Source of the DNA: Ectobius pallidus
Taxonomy: Eukaryota > Arthropoda > Insecta > Blattodea > Ectobiidae
Reading direction: 5' to 3'
Length of the DNA stretch: 64,000 bases
NCBI GenBank assembly: GCA_964059195.1
Contig: CAXKWD010000011.1
Location: 33,842,066 to 33,906,065 of the forward strand
How positions within the stretch are numbered: the first letter of the stretch is position 1; every line of letters starts with the position of its first letter. Both the position numbers and the translations under genes were made by a program. The notes below the pieces were generated by a model that had not been told where the DNA came from, searched no databases, and was given only the letters and a program-made list of their open reading frames with translations. Positions 1 through 11,030 of this stretch are shown here, one piece after another.

Positions 1-21
1 AAACTAATCAAAATGGGTAAC

Positions 22-180
22 CTTCTTCTTTGTCTTCTTCTTCTTCTTCTTCTTCTTATTATTATTATTATTATTATTATTATTAGGCTACTGTTGTTAT
101 TGTTATTACTTTATTATTATTATTGTTTTTATTATTACTGTTATTATTATTATTATTATTATTAATACTACTGTATTAAT
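22..180. repeat. (TTC)n / (TTA)n compound microsatellite
   Basis: Runs of TTC at about 22-56 pass directly into TTA/TTG triplets to about 172, ending in a T-run. This is low-complexity sequence with no coding potential. From 181 to 644 I see only AT-rich unique sequence without a supported feature. Confidence 0.95.
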
Positions 181-644
181 TTTTTTTTTTACACCAGTTC
201 GCTCTGGGAGGAAGACTACACCGCCTTGGTGTCAGATGTATAGACATGGCCAGCTATAACTGAATAGTAATCAGAAAGCCATACATAAGCACTGTTTTAT
301 AAAGAAAGAAACAACCATGATGAAGATCAATGACGTTTACAATTACCAATAAAGTTTGCCGTTTACGATCATCATCATTGGCATACGGTATATTTAGAGT
401 TTAACATGACTGAATGAATAGATGAACTTACAGTTATTACATAATATATTAAAAAATATGCATAATATACCTTGTTATGGGAAGATATAATTCTGAAGCT
501 CTAGCTTATTCTGCTCTCTAGCTAAGTCATGATGGAGAAGGCAAGTTCTCAATCAAGTCCGTTCACATGTAGAGTCCTTTAATGAAGCAAGAACGATCTG
601 TAAAAATGCAAAATTAATTACTACATAAATTATTTGAATACTGT

Positions 645-812
645 AGAAACTGTTCTCGGGTTTCCAGTCGGGTAGTTATAGGAGTACATCCTGAGCTTTC
701 GGCGACTGTCTGCGTCGTCATCTTCGGAGATCTTAGGAGTACCTATAACTACCCGACTGGAAACCCGAGAACAGTTTCTACAATGTATTCGTCGGGAGAA
801 CCTTCAAATTTT
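645..812. mobile_element. 168-bp hairpin retro-insertion with 14-bp target duplication
   Basis: Two arms of about 38 bp (about 645-682 and 742-779) are nearly perfect reverse complements. The whole unit is bracketed by a 14-bp direct repeat, TATTTGAATACTGT, at 631-644 and 813-826. A duplication that long suggests target-primed retrotransposition rather than cut-and-paste transposition. On the minus strand the loop holds CCGAAGA, then a short stem, then GAAA, one base from a hammerhead ribozyme core (CTGANGA...GAAA). Such cores are known in the terminal repeats of Penelope-like elements, so this may be a short derivative of one. That assignment is inference. Confidence 0.7.
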
Positions 813-984
813 TATTTGAATACTGTTTGTTATCTTCTTTCTAGTACTTCATTACTGTACGAACAATAGATTCTGAGCCTTTTCCATGAATTGCCTTCCA
901 AATCATACTGCTTTTGACAAAGACTCTGTAATAAGTACATGCTTGACATGTGCATTTTCCAAATAGCTGTAATGAATTTTAAAT

Positions 985-1142
985 TACTGTGAAAAATAAA
1001 ATGTGAGACTAACACGAACCAGTTAGTGTCAGCAAAAATTTTAAAATTTTGCCATAACAAAAAAAGTGGTTTAGTAAAATTTAACCTAATCAGTATATGA
1101 AAGAAATATTTTCAAAATGTACCTGACACATCGTATATTCCT
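985..1142. repeat. Dispersed repeat, copy A
   Basis: This segment aligns by eye with 5334-5490. Shared blocks include a TCAGCAA.AATTT stretch, GCCA.AA.AA, TTAAAATTTA-like text and ATGTACCTG.CAC.CCGTA.ATTCC. Neither copy has an open frame worth naming. It may be the non-coding end of an unidentified element into which the adjacent SINE inserted. Confidence 0.5.
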
Positions 1143-1294
1143 GGATATATGTAAGTATTTATGAACCACAGATTATTGTCTCTGTTGGACATTACATATT
1201 ATATTATAGGAGAAAAATTCCTCCGACACTGGGACTTGAACCCAGGACTTTTGGCTATTCGCACCACTGCTCTACCAACTGAGCTAAGCCAGAG
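1143..1294 (-). mobile_element. tRNA-derived SINE with near-intact cloverleaf head
   Basis: On the minus strand 1294-1221 folds like a tRNA. A 7-bp acceptor stem pairs CTCTGGC with GTCGGAG, with two G-T wobbles. The D arm is GCTC...GAGC, and the T arm CTGGG/CCCAG is perfect. Box A (TTAGCTCAGTTGG, 1275-1287) and box B (GGTTCAAGTCC, 1232-1242) would make it a good RNA polymerase III promoter. The anticodon arm is imperfect and base 33 would be C rather than U, so a working tRNA is unlikely. A unique tail follows to 1143. The same tail end recurs at 54758-54800 inside its own target duplication, which marks a dispersed SINE family. Confidence 0.75.
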
Positions 1295-1738
1295 CTCAAT
1301 TCACAGCGCCAGATGGAACCTTCCTCCTATGATTGAATGCCCTTAATGGTCTTAATTAAGCTCCGGCTTAGCTGGGTGGGTGAATACACTTGCTGAATTT
1401 ACAGAAACCCTAAAAATTATGTCGTTGACCTCCTGACAACAAAAGAATTCCATGTGCTTTTGAAGACCAGTTTCACAACGCCGGTCAGTAGCGTGAAGAA
1501 TGGCTAGCATTAGGCTTAGTGGTAATTCCGTGTGCAGTGACAAAAGAGATAAACGTGATTATGGGTCATTCTACAGAAACCCTGCAGTTTTGATGCAAGA
1601 ATAATAAAAAAACGAATTTATCAGATATGTCCTAAAAAAATATTTACAGTACTAGTTTTAAAGTACTTAACCTGTGGTTTAAGTGATGTAGGTCATCTCT
1701 TTTTGGTTTTCTTTAAAAAAAATCTAAAAGAAAGGTGC

Positions 1739-1773
1739 TGTCCACGGAAGTGATTGCATGTCCACAGAAGTGA
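1739..1773 (+). repeat. Left pair of GTCCACRGAAGTGA motifs
   Basis: TGTCCACGGAAGTGA (1739-1753) and TGTCCACAGAAGTGA (1759-1773) lie in direct orientation, 20 bp apart start to start, about 180 bp inside the left end of the element. Their subterminal place suggests protein binding, by analogy with transposase-binding repeats of other DNA transposons. That role is inference. Confidence 0.75.
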
Positions 1774-2149
1774 CTTTTGATCATAATAATGGACTTTTGT
1801 TATAAATTATGCTTGTGACACTATTTTTTCTAAAGGAAAAACAGATTTAGGTTTATTATTCAAGAAATTAATTTACTGCCACAGAGTAACCACTTGTAGG
1901 CCTATAACATACATAAGATGTCATAAAAAAAGATGTCACTAAAAAATAAAACAAAAACTTAGAAATTATTAAAGGTTTACAAAAAGATACAGGTCTTTCT
2001 CAAATACATAACATCCCCTAGTGTTCATGTTTGGAGTTTTCAATTTCTTTATAATGTTCTCTTTAGGAACCATATCTTTATCAGGCATGTCAGGAAACGA
2101 AAACAATTTGTCACTTTCAGTGAACAGTTATTGCAGTTAACGTCTGCTA

Positions 2150-2960
2150 GATTCATCTTTTTCTAAGAATCTTATCACATCTTCTCCTATCTTTTTCAGT
2201 TTCATTTTTCTCAAAGTTTGTCCATTTGACAGCGTAGTTCTTCATTGTGAGGTGAGATAAAATAACCTTGGCACTGATATTTAAAAAAAAAAAATTCCAC
2301 ATGTAATTAATTTCAATATTCTCTTTTCCTTTACAGATTTTGTATTTTGACTTAATCTGTGGTTGTAGCACTTCTGCATAAATTAGCTTTTTCCTCACAA
2401 CTTTGGAAAATTTTTTACACCACTTAAAAAGCTTCTTTACCTTTCTTCTGCTTTTTAAACAATGGTTCTGCTGCCAAAGCTTCGCATTTTTCCTTTCTGT
2501 AATTTCAAGTAATCTCTTGTCTTGTATTTTTACTATCTTCTCTCCCCTTTCTCTTCTACTTGATCCTCATTTTTATAACTGGTAAATGTAAAGGGCTTTT
2601 ATCGTGTGACTGAACAAAATCAGGAGTAGTAGTGGAGCCTGGCATCGGTTCTTGAATTTCTGGACTGGTAGGTGGAGTATGACTCTCAGTGAAATCAACT
2701 AGTATGATTATTTTGCTCTTTCGACTGTCTGTAATTCGTTGAACGTTTTCTCCACTCTTTTCGAACTTTCCTTCTCTCCCTGTGTGTTCAGCTGTGACAC
2801 AGGTTTCCTTTCCTGCTTTTTTTCCCTTTGGTATCGCTCCCTATCTTTTCTTTTCTCTTCTTCATGCTTCGCTGAATCCTGTTACACTTTTACTCTAGCT
2901 CTTCTCATACTTCCTTTTTTTCGTTTCCTTCTCTTCCTCAAATAATTTTTATTTACTCTT
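2150..2960 (-). pseudogene. Decayed lysine/arginine-rich transposon ORF
   Basis: Read on the minus strand, short open pieces in shifting frames give strongly basic text with many Lys, Arg and Glu. From about 2960 it begins M-A-R-V-N-K-N-Y-L, then shows blocks such as RERYQREKK (about 2830) and KKQKKGKEAF (about 2435). Several stops and frameshifts break it, so it is not a functional gene. The basic, helix-prone start recalls uncharacterised proteins carried by insect DNA transposons, but I recognise no catalytic motif. It sits inside the 1563-4244 element and is probably that element's former protein. Confidence 0.45.
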
Positions 2961-3441
2961 GCCATTCTGGTACAAATATCAAAATATTTAAAATCTATGC
3001 TTTAAAAATGAACATTAGACCTGTCCATGGTAATATAATATATATTATAGTGATATTAGTCATGAAATCTTCTAAACCCTGCTGTTACAAATACATGATA
3101 CTATAATTTGTTTTGAAAATAATAAGTAACCTACCGTTCAAGATATAATATAGTAAGTAGCCTCCCCAAGCCATCCCATTAATTATGATGGGCAGGAGTA
3201 GACCTATATCAGGAGGCACTAAAGAGGCCTAATGTAGAATATTAATTAATAAAATGACAATTTAATGATAGTATACTCATTGAATAAGACTTAACTGTTT
3301 ATGAAAGATAAAATGTTACAATACTGGTAAGGAACTAAAATATTAATAAATATTTTTTTATTCAGCATGTTATAAAATTTAATGTTAGTGGTCAACTGGA
3401 TCCTCACAGCAAGTGCATAATTTTAAAAATAATGAATCAAA

Positions 3442-3510
3442 TCACTTCTGTGGACAGTTATCACTTCCGTGAAATCCACATGTCCACAGAAGTGATGTCC
3501 ACGGAAGTGA
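3442..3510. repeat. Cluster of four GTCCACRGAAGTGA motifs
   Basis: Copies at 3442-3456 (reverse), 3461-3473 (reverse, degenerate at one end), 3481-3495 and 3496-3510 (forward, abutting). The reversed and forward copies face each other, so the cluster is an imperfect palindrome of about 70 bp. Confidence 0.75.
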
Positions 3511-3652
3511 TAAAAAGTTATGTTTCTTTGCAAACTGCCTTGCATTGTGAGGTCAGAAACAAAAGCTCTTCAGGTTATTGAGATTATCACATTCTAAAAG
3601 TCATGTGTACTAAAAATTATTTTTTAACTTAAAAACTACACTTTAATAAAGA

Positions 3653-4082
3653 CCACAGAAGTGACTGGATGAGCTGTGCCACATACAAAAAGTGAATAGA
3701 AACTTGATACATACATGGAAAAAATCCAATCCAGAAGAACAAAGACACTCCACTCTGCAATATGGGTGCCTTTCCTCTTCAGCTGACTCTCAGAAAAAGG
3801 TAACTAGCACACACTGGTGAATATTTTAGGCATTTTTTGAATGTCCACAGAAATGATGGCAAACCTTGTGACATGAACTCAGGTTGAAAAATATTGAGAG
3901 TGGGGACAAAAAAAAAATATTTCATTCATCATTATGCTAAACTGAAGTATTTTCTGACTAGATAGGCCCTACTATACTTTTTAAGTGAAAATGTTAAGAA
4001 GTACAGTATCTGTGATCTTTGGAAGTTCTCTACCTGAGGGTTGTGACAGTCCACGGAAGTGAGAAATCACCTTCTGTGGACA
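3653..4082. repeat. Right subterminal GTCCACRGAAGTGA motifs
   Basis: Further copies lie at 3653-3664 (forward, short), 3842-3856 (forward, GAAATGA variant), 4048-4062 (forward) and 4067-4082 (reverse, one extra C). The last two form an inverted pair about 160 bp from the right end of the element. Confidence 0.7.
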
Positions 4083-4659
4083 ACTTTTTACAGCTAATTT
4101 TTTAAAAATTTCCCCAAAGTAAAGTACTAACTAATAGATAATATTGTATTTTAATATCTGATTTTGAAAAATTGCAAATATTATAACTAGTTTCCAATAT
4201 ATAGTCCTGTGACATTAAAATGCAGGTTTTCTGTAGAATGACCCTTATAGGCGTTGGCCATTATCAGGTGAAGAGATAGACGAATTATTTTGAACAATGA
4301 TTGTGATGATGAATTAATCCCGTCTGCTACAGCTCCACAGCCATTCAACAAACACAGAAGTCTTCCTGAAGGTATGTAAAATTTTTATGCAATAATATCA
4401 TATAGTTTCCAAGAAAAACTGAAAATGGTGAGGTATTGTAAATTCATGTGTGTGTTTAAATAGCCATTTAAAAATCCCTGGGCTGGGGCATTTAAAGAGC
4501 TGGCAGGTAGTGAGTAGTGAATGTATTAAAAATTTCAAGATTTAACATTGAAACAGTAATTTTTAGATCTAAAACATTTGTACATGATAGAGGAGATGTT
4601 CATTTATCAAACAAACATGGTTGGAAGTTTTTTTAGAGAAAATAGAGAAATATTTTTTT

Positions 4660-4910
4660 TGAAAACTGTATCAAGTGTCCCTGGTCTCCCCAACATGCTG
4701 CTGAGGAATATTGCAGACTATGACTCCTGTGTGCAGCATATCACACAGTTGTCTTTGGAGGACTCTGATGAAGTTCGTTCCCTCATCATGTGCTACCGGT
4801 ACATCATTGGCTCCAGCCATAAAAACTTCTATAGGGTATCATCTTGTCCAAAGTTCTTACAGTCAGAGTGGCAACCTGCTGTTATGTCTTCAAACTTGGC
4901 TCAAGGTTTA
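4660..4910 (+). pseudogene. Unrecognised coding-like fragment
   Basis: This stretch is less AT-rich than its surroundings and open in one plus-strand frame, encoding about 80 residues that contain SLEDSDEVRSLIMCYRYIIG. An acceptor-like AATATTGCAG ends at 4715, and a GGTATCA donor-like site follows near 4837, so it could be one exon. I do not recognise the family, see no partner exons nearby, and cannot exclude a processed or transposon-borne relic. Sequence from 4245 to 4659 and from 4911 to 5333 shows no supported feature. Confidence 0.3.
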
Positions 4911-5333
4911 ATATTACTGAATATTATTTGGCTAGGTCTACAGTTGGCGAAACGGTAATTTATGCCGCGCACAGGTTTTCCTTCCACTGAATAATAAAAG
5001 ACAAACATAATATGTCACAACTATAAACAACAAAATAATATTTCATAATAAAAAAAGACCCTTGCACCAAAAATCATATTTCACAATTATAGGAGTGGGA
5101 GTGAAAACTCGTGCGCAGCATAAAATACCTTTTTCCCCTACAGTTTTTAATATTGCCAATAACATTACGCCCTAACAGGTAACTATAAGTAGGCCTAAAA
5201 AGCAAAAATACCCAGGCAACTAATATTTCATAAGCAAAATTTCATTACGAGTTTCTCAGCCTATCTGAAAAACAAACTGATTGCAAAAAACAAAGCTTAT
5301 TTTATTTGTGATTAATGTTTAATGTCAACATGT

Positions 5334-5490
5334 GAAATTATACCATGACAGTATCAGTTAATCTCAGCAAGAATTTCGAACTTACGCCACAATAAGAAAA
5401 CAGTGCTCTATTAAAATTTAGCCCAGTTACACATATATCACTATATGAATAAAACATATGTACCTGTCACGCCGTAAATTCCTTTTCATA
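5334..5490. repeat. Dispersed repeat, copy B
   Basis: Diverged partner of 985-1142 in the same orientation (see that entry). From 5491 to 6020 I see no supported feature. Confidence 0.45.
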
Positions 5491-6020
5491 AGAAAGTATG
5501 TCTGGTAGTTAAATATTTCCAATACATTCAGTTGACAACAAATTGTTTTTAAAGACACAGCACAGCGAATAACAACCAAACGTTTAAGCTTCGGACAAAC
5601 CTTAACCTCAAAAATCAAAATACGATTACCAAACTCGGAGAATAATCAAATCAATTTCCATTTTCATTATTCCATGTATTTAAGCTGCATCAAAATGTAA
5701 TGTGGATATAAATTTAATATTAGAATTGCCCATTTGAATGTAATAACAAAATAGATCTGTTCTACTTTTAATTTCAAATTAATAACACATATAACTGACT
5801 AAATGTAATGAGTTTGTTCCCGCAACCCCACGTCAATTGTTATGTATTGTTGTACGCGACGACGCGTGCGCATACATCGCGCAATGCAACTGCATGCCAT
5901 TAAATTATTAATACATGGCATTACTTTATGAACAAACCTTTCGTGATTTAACATAACGTAGCCTACTGATAAAGAGATGAAAATAAATAATACTTTTACA
6001 CACTTTACAAAATCTAACAC

Positions 6021-6683
6021 AGTGGCGGACGCAGAGGGGGATCGAGGGGATATATCCCCCCCCCCCGAAATTAATTTAAAAAAATAAAATTAATGGGCTA
6101 TAAATGCGAATCGGACAAAAAATTTTACATTTATATCTGTGTTCTCTAGTAAATAAATTGCTTATTTCTCATGAATTGATATGAGAGCATAATGGACTCT
6201 AGAACACAGAAAACTTTAGTCCTTAGTCAGCTTGTTCAGTTCGGATTTCTACAGTCAGTTGCTCTTAGATCCATTCTAACAATCATCCCATTTTCATCTC
6301 AGATCTGCTAATTGTCATTTTCCTTCTGATCTTCTCTTAAAACTAGATAAATGTCCCTTTCCACTCCCATTCGAGTAACACATCCAGCTCGTATTAACCA
6401 CCTGCATTTAATTAATCTTAACAATATTAGGAGAGCGATACAGACTGTAAATTTTATTGTTGTACAGCTTTCTGTATTCCTCTGACATTCCATTCTTTTA
6501 GGCCAAAATATTTTCCTTAAAACTTTGTTTTCAAATCCTTTCAATTTGTGTACCTCTTGTAAGTCTTAATGGTAATTGGACATGTTTCACATTCAAACAA
6601 TATAACTAGTAACATTACAGTTTTGTAAACTCTTATAATTTCTCAAATCCCTCCCCGAAAGAAAATTCTGTGTCCGCCACTGC
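6021..6683. mobile_element. hAT-like element with CAGTGGCGGAC termini
   Basis: The left end (from about 6021) reads CAGTGGCGGACGCAGAGGGG. The right end (to about 6683) is the inverse, TGTCCGCCACTG, preceded by CCTCCCCGAAAG. Termini of the CAGTGGCGG type are typical of hAT transposons. I could not find a matching 8-bp flanking duplication. No hAT transposase is seen. The interior carries a LINE-like fragment, so this is a non-autonomous or internally replaced copy. Confidence 0.6.
6300..6600 (-). pseudogene. LINE reverse transcriptase C-terminal fragment
   Basis: On the minus strand the 78-residue frame includes FENKVLRKIFWPKR and, further on, RAGCVTRMG. It matches the well-known pattern just after the RT domain of non-LTR elements (F..KVLR.I..P...., then R..W.GH..RM). 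It is truncated at both ends, about 80 residues against roughly 1000 for an intact pol, and lies within a hAT-like element. From 6684 to 7146 I see only AT-rich text with a C/A homopolymer near 6813-6834. Confidence 0.6.
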
Positions 6684-7149
6684 TGGGACATCTTTGTTTC
6701 CTTTTGGAATGCCTCATAATATGGCAATGATGGAAGAATAAAAATAGATAAAGTAAAGAATTGATAGATTGACTATACCGATCCCGGTATAGACCTAAAT
6801 GAAAAGAAAAATCCCCCCCCCCCCAAAAAAAAAAGTTTTAAAATTTGTTAAATGAACCACTAGTCAAGTCTGAAAACATAGGCCTACATGTAGTGCTCTC
6901 GTTTTCTTCGTCCCCACTTGGTGAGTCAAATGTCGGAATATCCTTTTGTGTTCTGCCGGATTATGTTATTGTTTATTGAGGGTAAACAGTAGTTTTCACT
7001 CTCAAATCTAAGCAGGTGGCGGACTGTTGCCAAGTCAATCTTATAACAATAGTAATATAATACAACATTTTGGCATTTCTTTGATTCTCGTTTCAGAATG
7101 AGACACTTCAACAAATGGGTATTAACAAGTGTGTCCTTCTTGCATTAAA

Positions 7150-7685
7150 CAAACAACACTTCAACGACAGCACCACTGGGGACGATGATATAGTGAGATG
7201 ACCGTACCCCCCAAATTGTAGGCCTGTCCTTTACCTTCTTGTGGTGGTGGGGCTTGGGTGGTCAAATGATCCTGAGATCTATGCTGAAGGTAGTTCAACG
7301 AAATACTTTTAATAGTACTACTGCTAGGGCCTCCCAAGCCAGACAAGTCAAAGGTGATGATCTGGACTAAATAGGATAGATACCCTTGTCCTCCAAGTTG
7401 GGGGTTGGGTGTGGGGGTAGCAACCCTACACCATAAAAATTCCTTATGCTACGAGGCCATACAACAAAAGTAGCTGGACTGATTTGAAAGAAAACAACTT
7501 TGGCAAAGGAAATGGAAAATGATTTATGGAAGTGGGAGAGGGTAGTAGGAAGAAAAATGGCTTTATAACCTGAAGGACTTGAAGAAGCTTCATGTACGTT
7601 CCTGGAGGAGAAAGGCTCAGGACAGAAATGAATGGGCTAAAGATGTGAAGGAGGCCAAGGCTCTTCATGGGCAGTAAAGTAATAA
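7150..7685 (+). mobile_element. Internally deleted LINE, 5' leader-like joined to C-terminus
   Basis: The right part (about 7475-7685) translates, with one frame slip and a stop, to text such as KKLHVRSWRRKAQDRNEWAK. This is typical of the extreme C-terminus of non-LTR retrotransposon polyproteins. The left part (about 7150-7440) is GC-richer, with a GTTGGGGGTTGGGTGTGGGG block that resembles a LINE 5' leader. If so, almost the whole ORF is deleted. The leader assignment is a guess; the C-terminal assignment is firmer. From 7686 to 8125 no feature is supported. Confidence 0.5.
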
Positions 7686-8125
7686 GTAACTGAAATAAAT
7701 TACAGGAGAGAGAGTGCTGAAACCTAATAAGCATAGTAGTATTGTAATATGAAATATTAACAAAATAATTATGTATGAGGCAGTTGAACATCCTGATGAA
7801 CATTAATGAGATTATTTTAACCATAGCGATTTATAGTACATTTGGTATCACCTATACACATTGAGGAAGGATTGAAACATAAGATATGGCAGATAATTTT
7901 ATGGTGGCCCTCTACATAGGGCATAAGACACAGGACCAACAGATTTACTTTCTTTTGAAGATGGAATGATGTGGAACTTTTGATGCCTAAAATATTTTTA
8001 ACCACTTCACAAAGAAAGTTAGAAAATGATATTGCTAGCAAAAAACATCAAAAGAAATAATGAAATGGGAGAAAGAGAGAAATATTCGAAATAGACTACG
8101 AAATGCAAAATTAATCCATCATTCA

Positions 8126-9060
8126 TCGACATGTGAGCGCTGCGCTCACTTCTTATTTCAAAGTGTGATTATTCTTTACCACTGAGGCCAATAGAGTGAG
8201 ATACTGTGTACCTTTCACTGATTAATCATGGAATAAGTTGATATAAGTTCTAGAGTGATTGAACATTTCATTCTCCTATAGATAGCAAAGACATGGTCCA
8301 TGTCAATGAAGTGAGTGCAAGGCTCACATGTTGAACGTTCCCATTACAAGGATGTCTTGTTATCATGCCATTTTTTTTCTGAGTTACAGAGGTAAGAAAA
8401 TTGTATAATTGTTGTTCCTGCCACATTGTCGACTCGATCCAATTTATCCTTCGCAATTCTTATGTTCTGACTCACTACTGTATTAGTTGTAAGCATGTTA
8501 GAAATGCTTGATTCAAAGATGGAACGTCAAAAGCAGCAAACACTGAAATGGCGCCAGGAAGTTGAAGATAAATCTCTTAACCCATTTTAATTTTGTGAGG
8601 ATGACAGTATGTCAGGCCACATGAAGAAAACTGAAAATCTAGACAAAATCCTAAACCCACTGGAGAAGACACAGCCTCAGAGGTTTCAGCTGAATATGAT
8701 GCTGAAGTTCCTCAAATTCCTCCACAATTCTGTATTTACTCTGAGGCAGTAAGACACTGTCTAATACATGTTCCAGGAAGAATAATAATTTCATTCGTCC
8801 GACGGGAGTAGGGCCTAAACAAGGAGCTCAAAACACAATTCTGTAATGTAATGTAATGATATGGAATGTAATGTTTTGTAATGTTAAAATATATGCCCTG
8901 ATTATATTTTTTAATAAAAGGTATTGGAACAAATATATTTCCCATAACCGTAAATTACAAAAACTTGTGTGTTGTACAACAATAAATAGATAGTATGACG
9001 ATGATTTGTACAATATGGTGCTGTACTCACGTGTGAACCAATGGTGGGATCCTAATGAAC
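8126..9060 (+). repeat. About 930-bp dispersed repeat, copy 1
   Basis: Nearly the whole stretch is collinear with 50808-51705. Shared landmarks are GAGTGAGATACT, TTAATCATGGAATAAGTTGAT, CACATTGTCGACTC-like text, a CTCTTAACCCCATTTTAATTTT-like block and GGGATCCTAATGAAC at the far end. Acidic Ser/Glu-rich phrases (a GAT GAC AGT stretch, then GAA GAA GAA in the other copy) hint at the start of a transposase, possibly piggyBac-like, but neither copy is open. A full element cannot be reconstructed here. Confidence 0.65.
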
Positions 9061-9448
9061 AAGACCAATACTAGTATTAATAAAATAGCATGTATAAAAA
9101 TTGAAGCAATTTTTTACAGAAAGCATACAATCAGTAGGCCTAAATTAAACTGGCTGTCTGCATCACTATAAAGATGAACCTTCACATTTTTTAAACAGTA
9201 TTGTAATTTGTTTCCACACTATTTAAAAACTGTCTTTTACAGTATAAAGACATGTCTAAATAATCCTAACAGTACTTAATCAGAAAACTGTCACAGTTCG
9301 TCTTTCCCAGTTGAGATAGAACATGCAAGGCCCTAGATAAAATTTGCCCCTTCTGCGACACTACCTCTATCATTACAATTTTACACCACATTCACCAGTA
9401 CTATTAAGAGAAATAATGATATTGATAATGATAATGACAATGATGATA

Positions 9449-9451
<3 letters not shown>

Positions 9452-9492
<41 letters not shown>
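9452..9492. repeat. (ATA)n microsatellite
   Basis: About 13 ATA/TAA triplets, with degenerate GATAAT repeats just upstream. From 9493 to 10815 I see AT-rich non-coding sequence only, with an uninterrupted T-run near 9842-9856. Confidence 0.95.
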
Positions 9493-9493
<1 letters not shown>

Positions 9494-10815
9494 CATAACA
9501 ATGGCAGTATGCAACTATAACCGTATCGTATAATGCCAAATACAAAAAATTGCAGGAACTCCCTACAAATACGCATTCAAATGGTGATAAAAATGCTTTT
9601 AAACTTTGATATTTATAATGTTGCAAAAATTTATTTTAGGAAACAGTACCAGTAATGACAACTGACTAATTTGTTTTGTTTTTAAAAAGGCACTACAGTA
9701 CAAGATCACACATAAAATGATTTTTTTTACATAATTATTTCTTGTATTTTGTCAATTTTGTAGTGATGCAAATAATTATTTCCTTCTGCACTTCTCAAAT
9801 TAAAGTCCTGTATTAATGACTGTCCAATAGCACTGACAAGGTTTTTTTTTTTTTTTAATTCTAATTGATCCGTAAACTGTATTTTGAATTCTTCTAAAGC
9901 TACGTGTATTTGTCTTTTAGAATATTCTAATCTGAAATCCTTCCTTTATCATAATCTATCTCAGCCAAAGGTATTAGAACACACAAACAGTTTATACGTA
10001 TTTCATGAATACTGTGGGCTGCCTAATGCACTACAGTGCAAGCTGGAGGTTCAGAAATTTGATCCCCATAAGATAGTTTAATTATTCATTTAAATAAATG
10101 TTTAATCACGTCGAATCTCAAAATATAATTCAGGTTTTCGTCTGCCATACAGTTCACAGGATGACCAGTTCGAGGGGGTGGCATGACCTAACTTTATCAT
10201 TTAAGCAATAAAACATGTTTCACCCCTCAGATTTTGATTTATGATGATAACAGTGTTGACAGGCAGTGATGGCTAGTGTAAAATGAAAATGTAGTGTAAA
10301 ATGGCTTGTTAGTTGTTTTGCTATATGGTGTTCACCACAGGTTAGTAGACTTCCAAAAAACTAGTAACTGTCTATAGAGTATTAGTTATCGGACTCCTAA
10401 AGGAAAACAGAAACAATTAAAAACTTTGTTACTGAATGAAAAAACAGTCGCTTGGACTTTAATACTGTATTATTACTGGTTCAATGATTCACAGTTACAT
10501 ATTATCTTGTATGTATGAATAAATAGCTTTTAATTCTGTTTTTGTAGTGTATTATATTATGTATCAATAAATAAATAACATTCAATTAATTCTTTTGGCT
10601 ACTGTTATCAATCGGTTAATATCATCAGATTAGCTGCATCCCAAAGTGATCACAATAAGCGACAGGCACTGTATCAGTAAAAATATTTTCAATCATGAGC
10701 ATCCAGAGGATTTTGAGGAAGTATCACAACATCTATGATAGTAGATTCACAATAATTTTATAAAAATTAATGACTTAAAGATCACAAGGGAAAACAATAA
10801 TGACAAAATGAATGA

Positions 10816-11030
10816 AAAAGTTTATTTACCAGTCAGTTTCAACAGGGCAATGGAATAAGACTCGGGAGGTGCTTCAGGAACCAGCAGCTGGAAAAGGGAA
10901 AGGATGTCAGTCTTGCTACAAGGAGATGACAAATGACTACAAGAAATATGCATGTGAAAAATCCCAGAATCACTTGTGTTTGAATTATGCCAACAGTAGG
11001 CTATGTGTGGTATGCTTTCTAGAAAAATAA
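10816..11030 (+). pseudogene. Possible piggyBac-like transposase C-terminal Zn-finger remnant
   Basis: A 72-codon plus-strand frame carries C-x2-C-x12-C-x8-C and further Cys residues within CQSCYKEM...YACEKS...LCLNYA...CVVCF. The spacing recalls the Cys-rich domain at the C-terminus of piggyBac-type transposases. No DDD catalytic core is present upstream and there are no TTAA-bounded ends I can identify, so this would be an isolated relic. It could equally be a chance open frame. The region 11031-11512 shows nothing further. Confidence 0.3.

Larger units (their letters stand above)
1563..4244. mobile_element. 2.7-kb element with GGGTCATTC termini
   Basis: The ends at 1563 and 4244 are inverted copies of GGGTCATTCTACAGAAA followed by a diverged CCTGCA-like extension. 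Both are flanked by TTAT, a possible 4-bp target duplication. Inside are ten copies of a GTCCACRGAAGTGA motif and the decayed remains of a lysine-rich minus-strand reading frame (about 2150-2960). The foldback at 15369-16551 starts with the same GGGTCATTC, suggesting one superfamily. I cannot assign the superfamily. No intact transposase is visible. Confidence 0.7.

Noticed and set aside
1221..1294. Functional tRNA gene on the minus strand
   Set aside because: The anticodon arm is imperfect, base 33 is not U, and the adjoining tail is repeated elsewhere with target duplications, so it is a SINE head.
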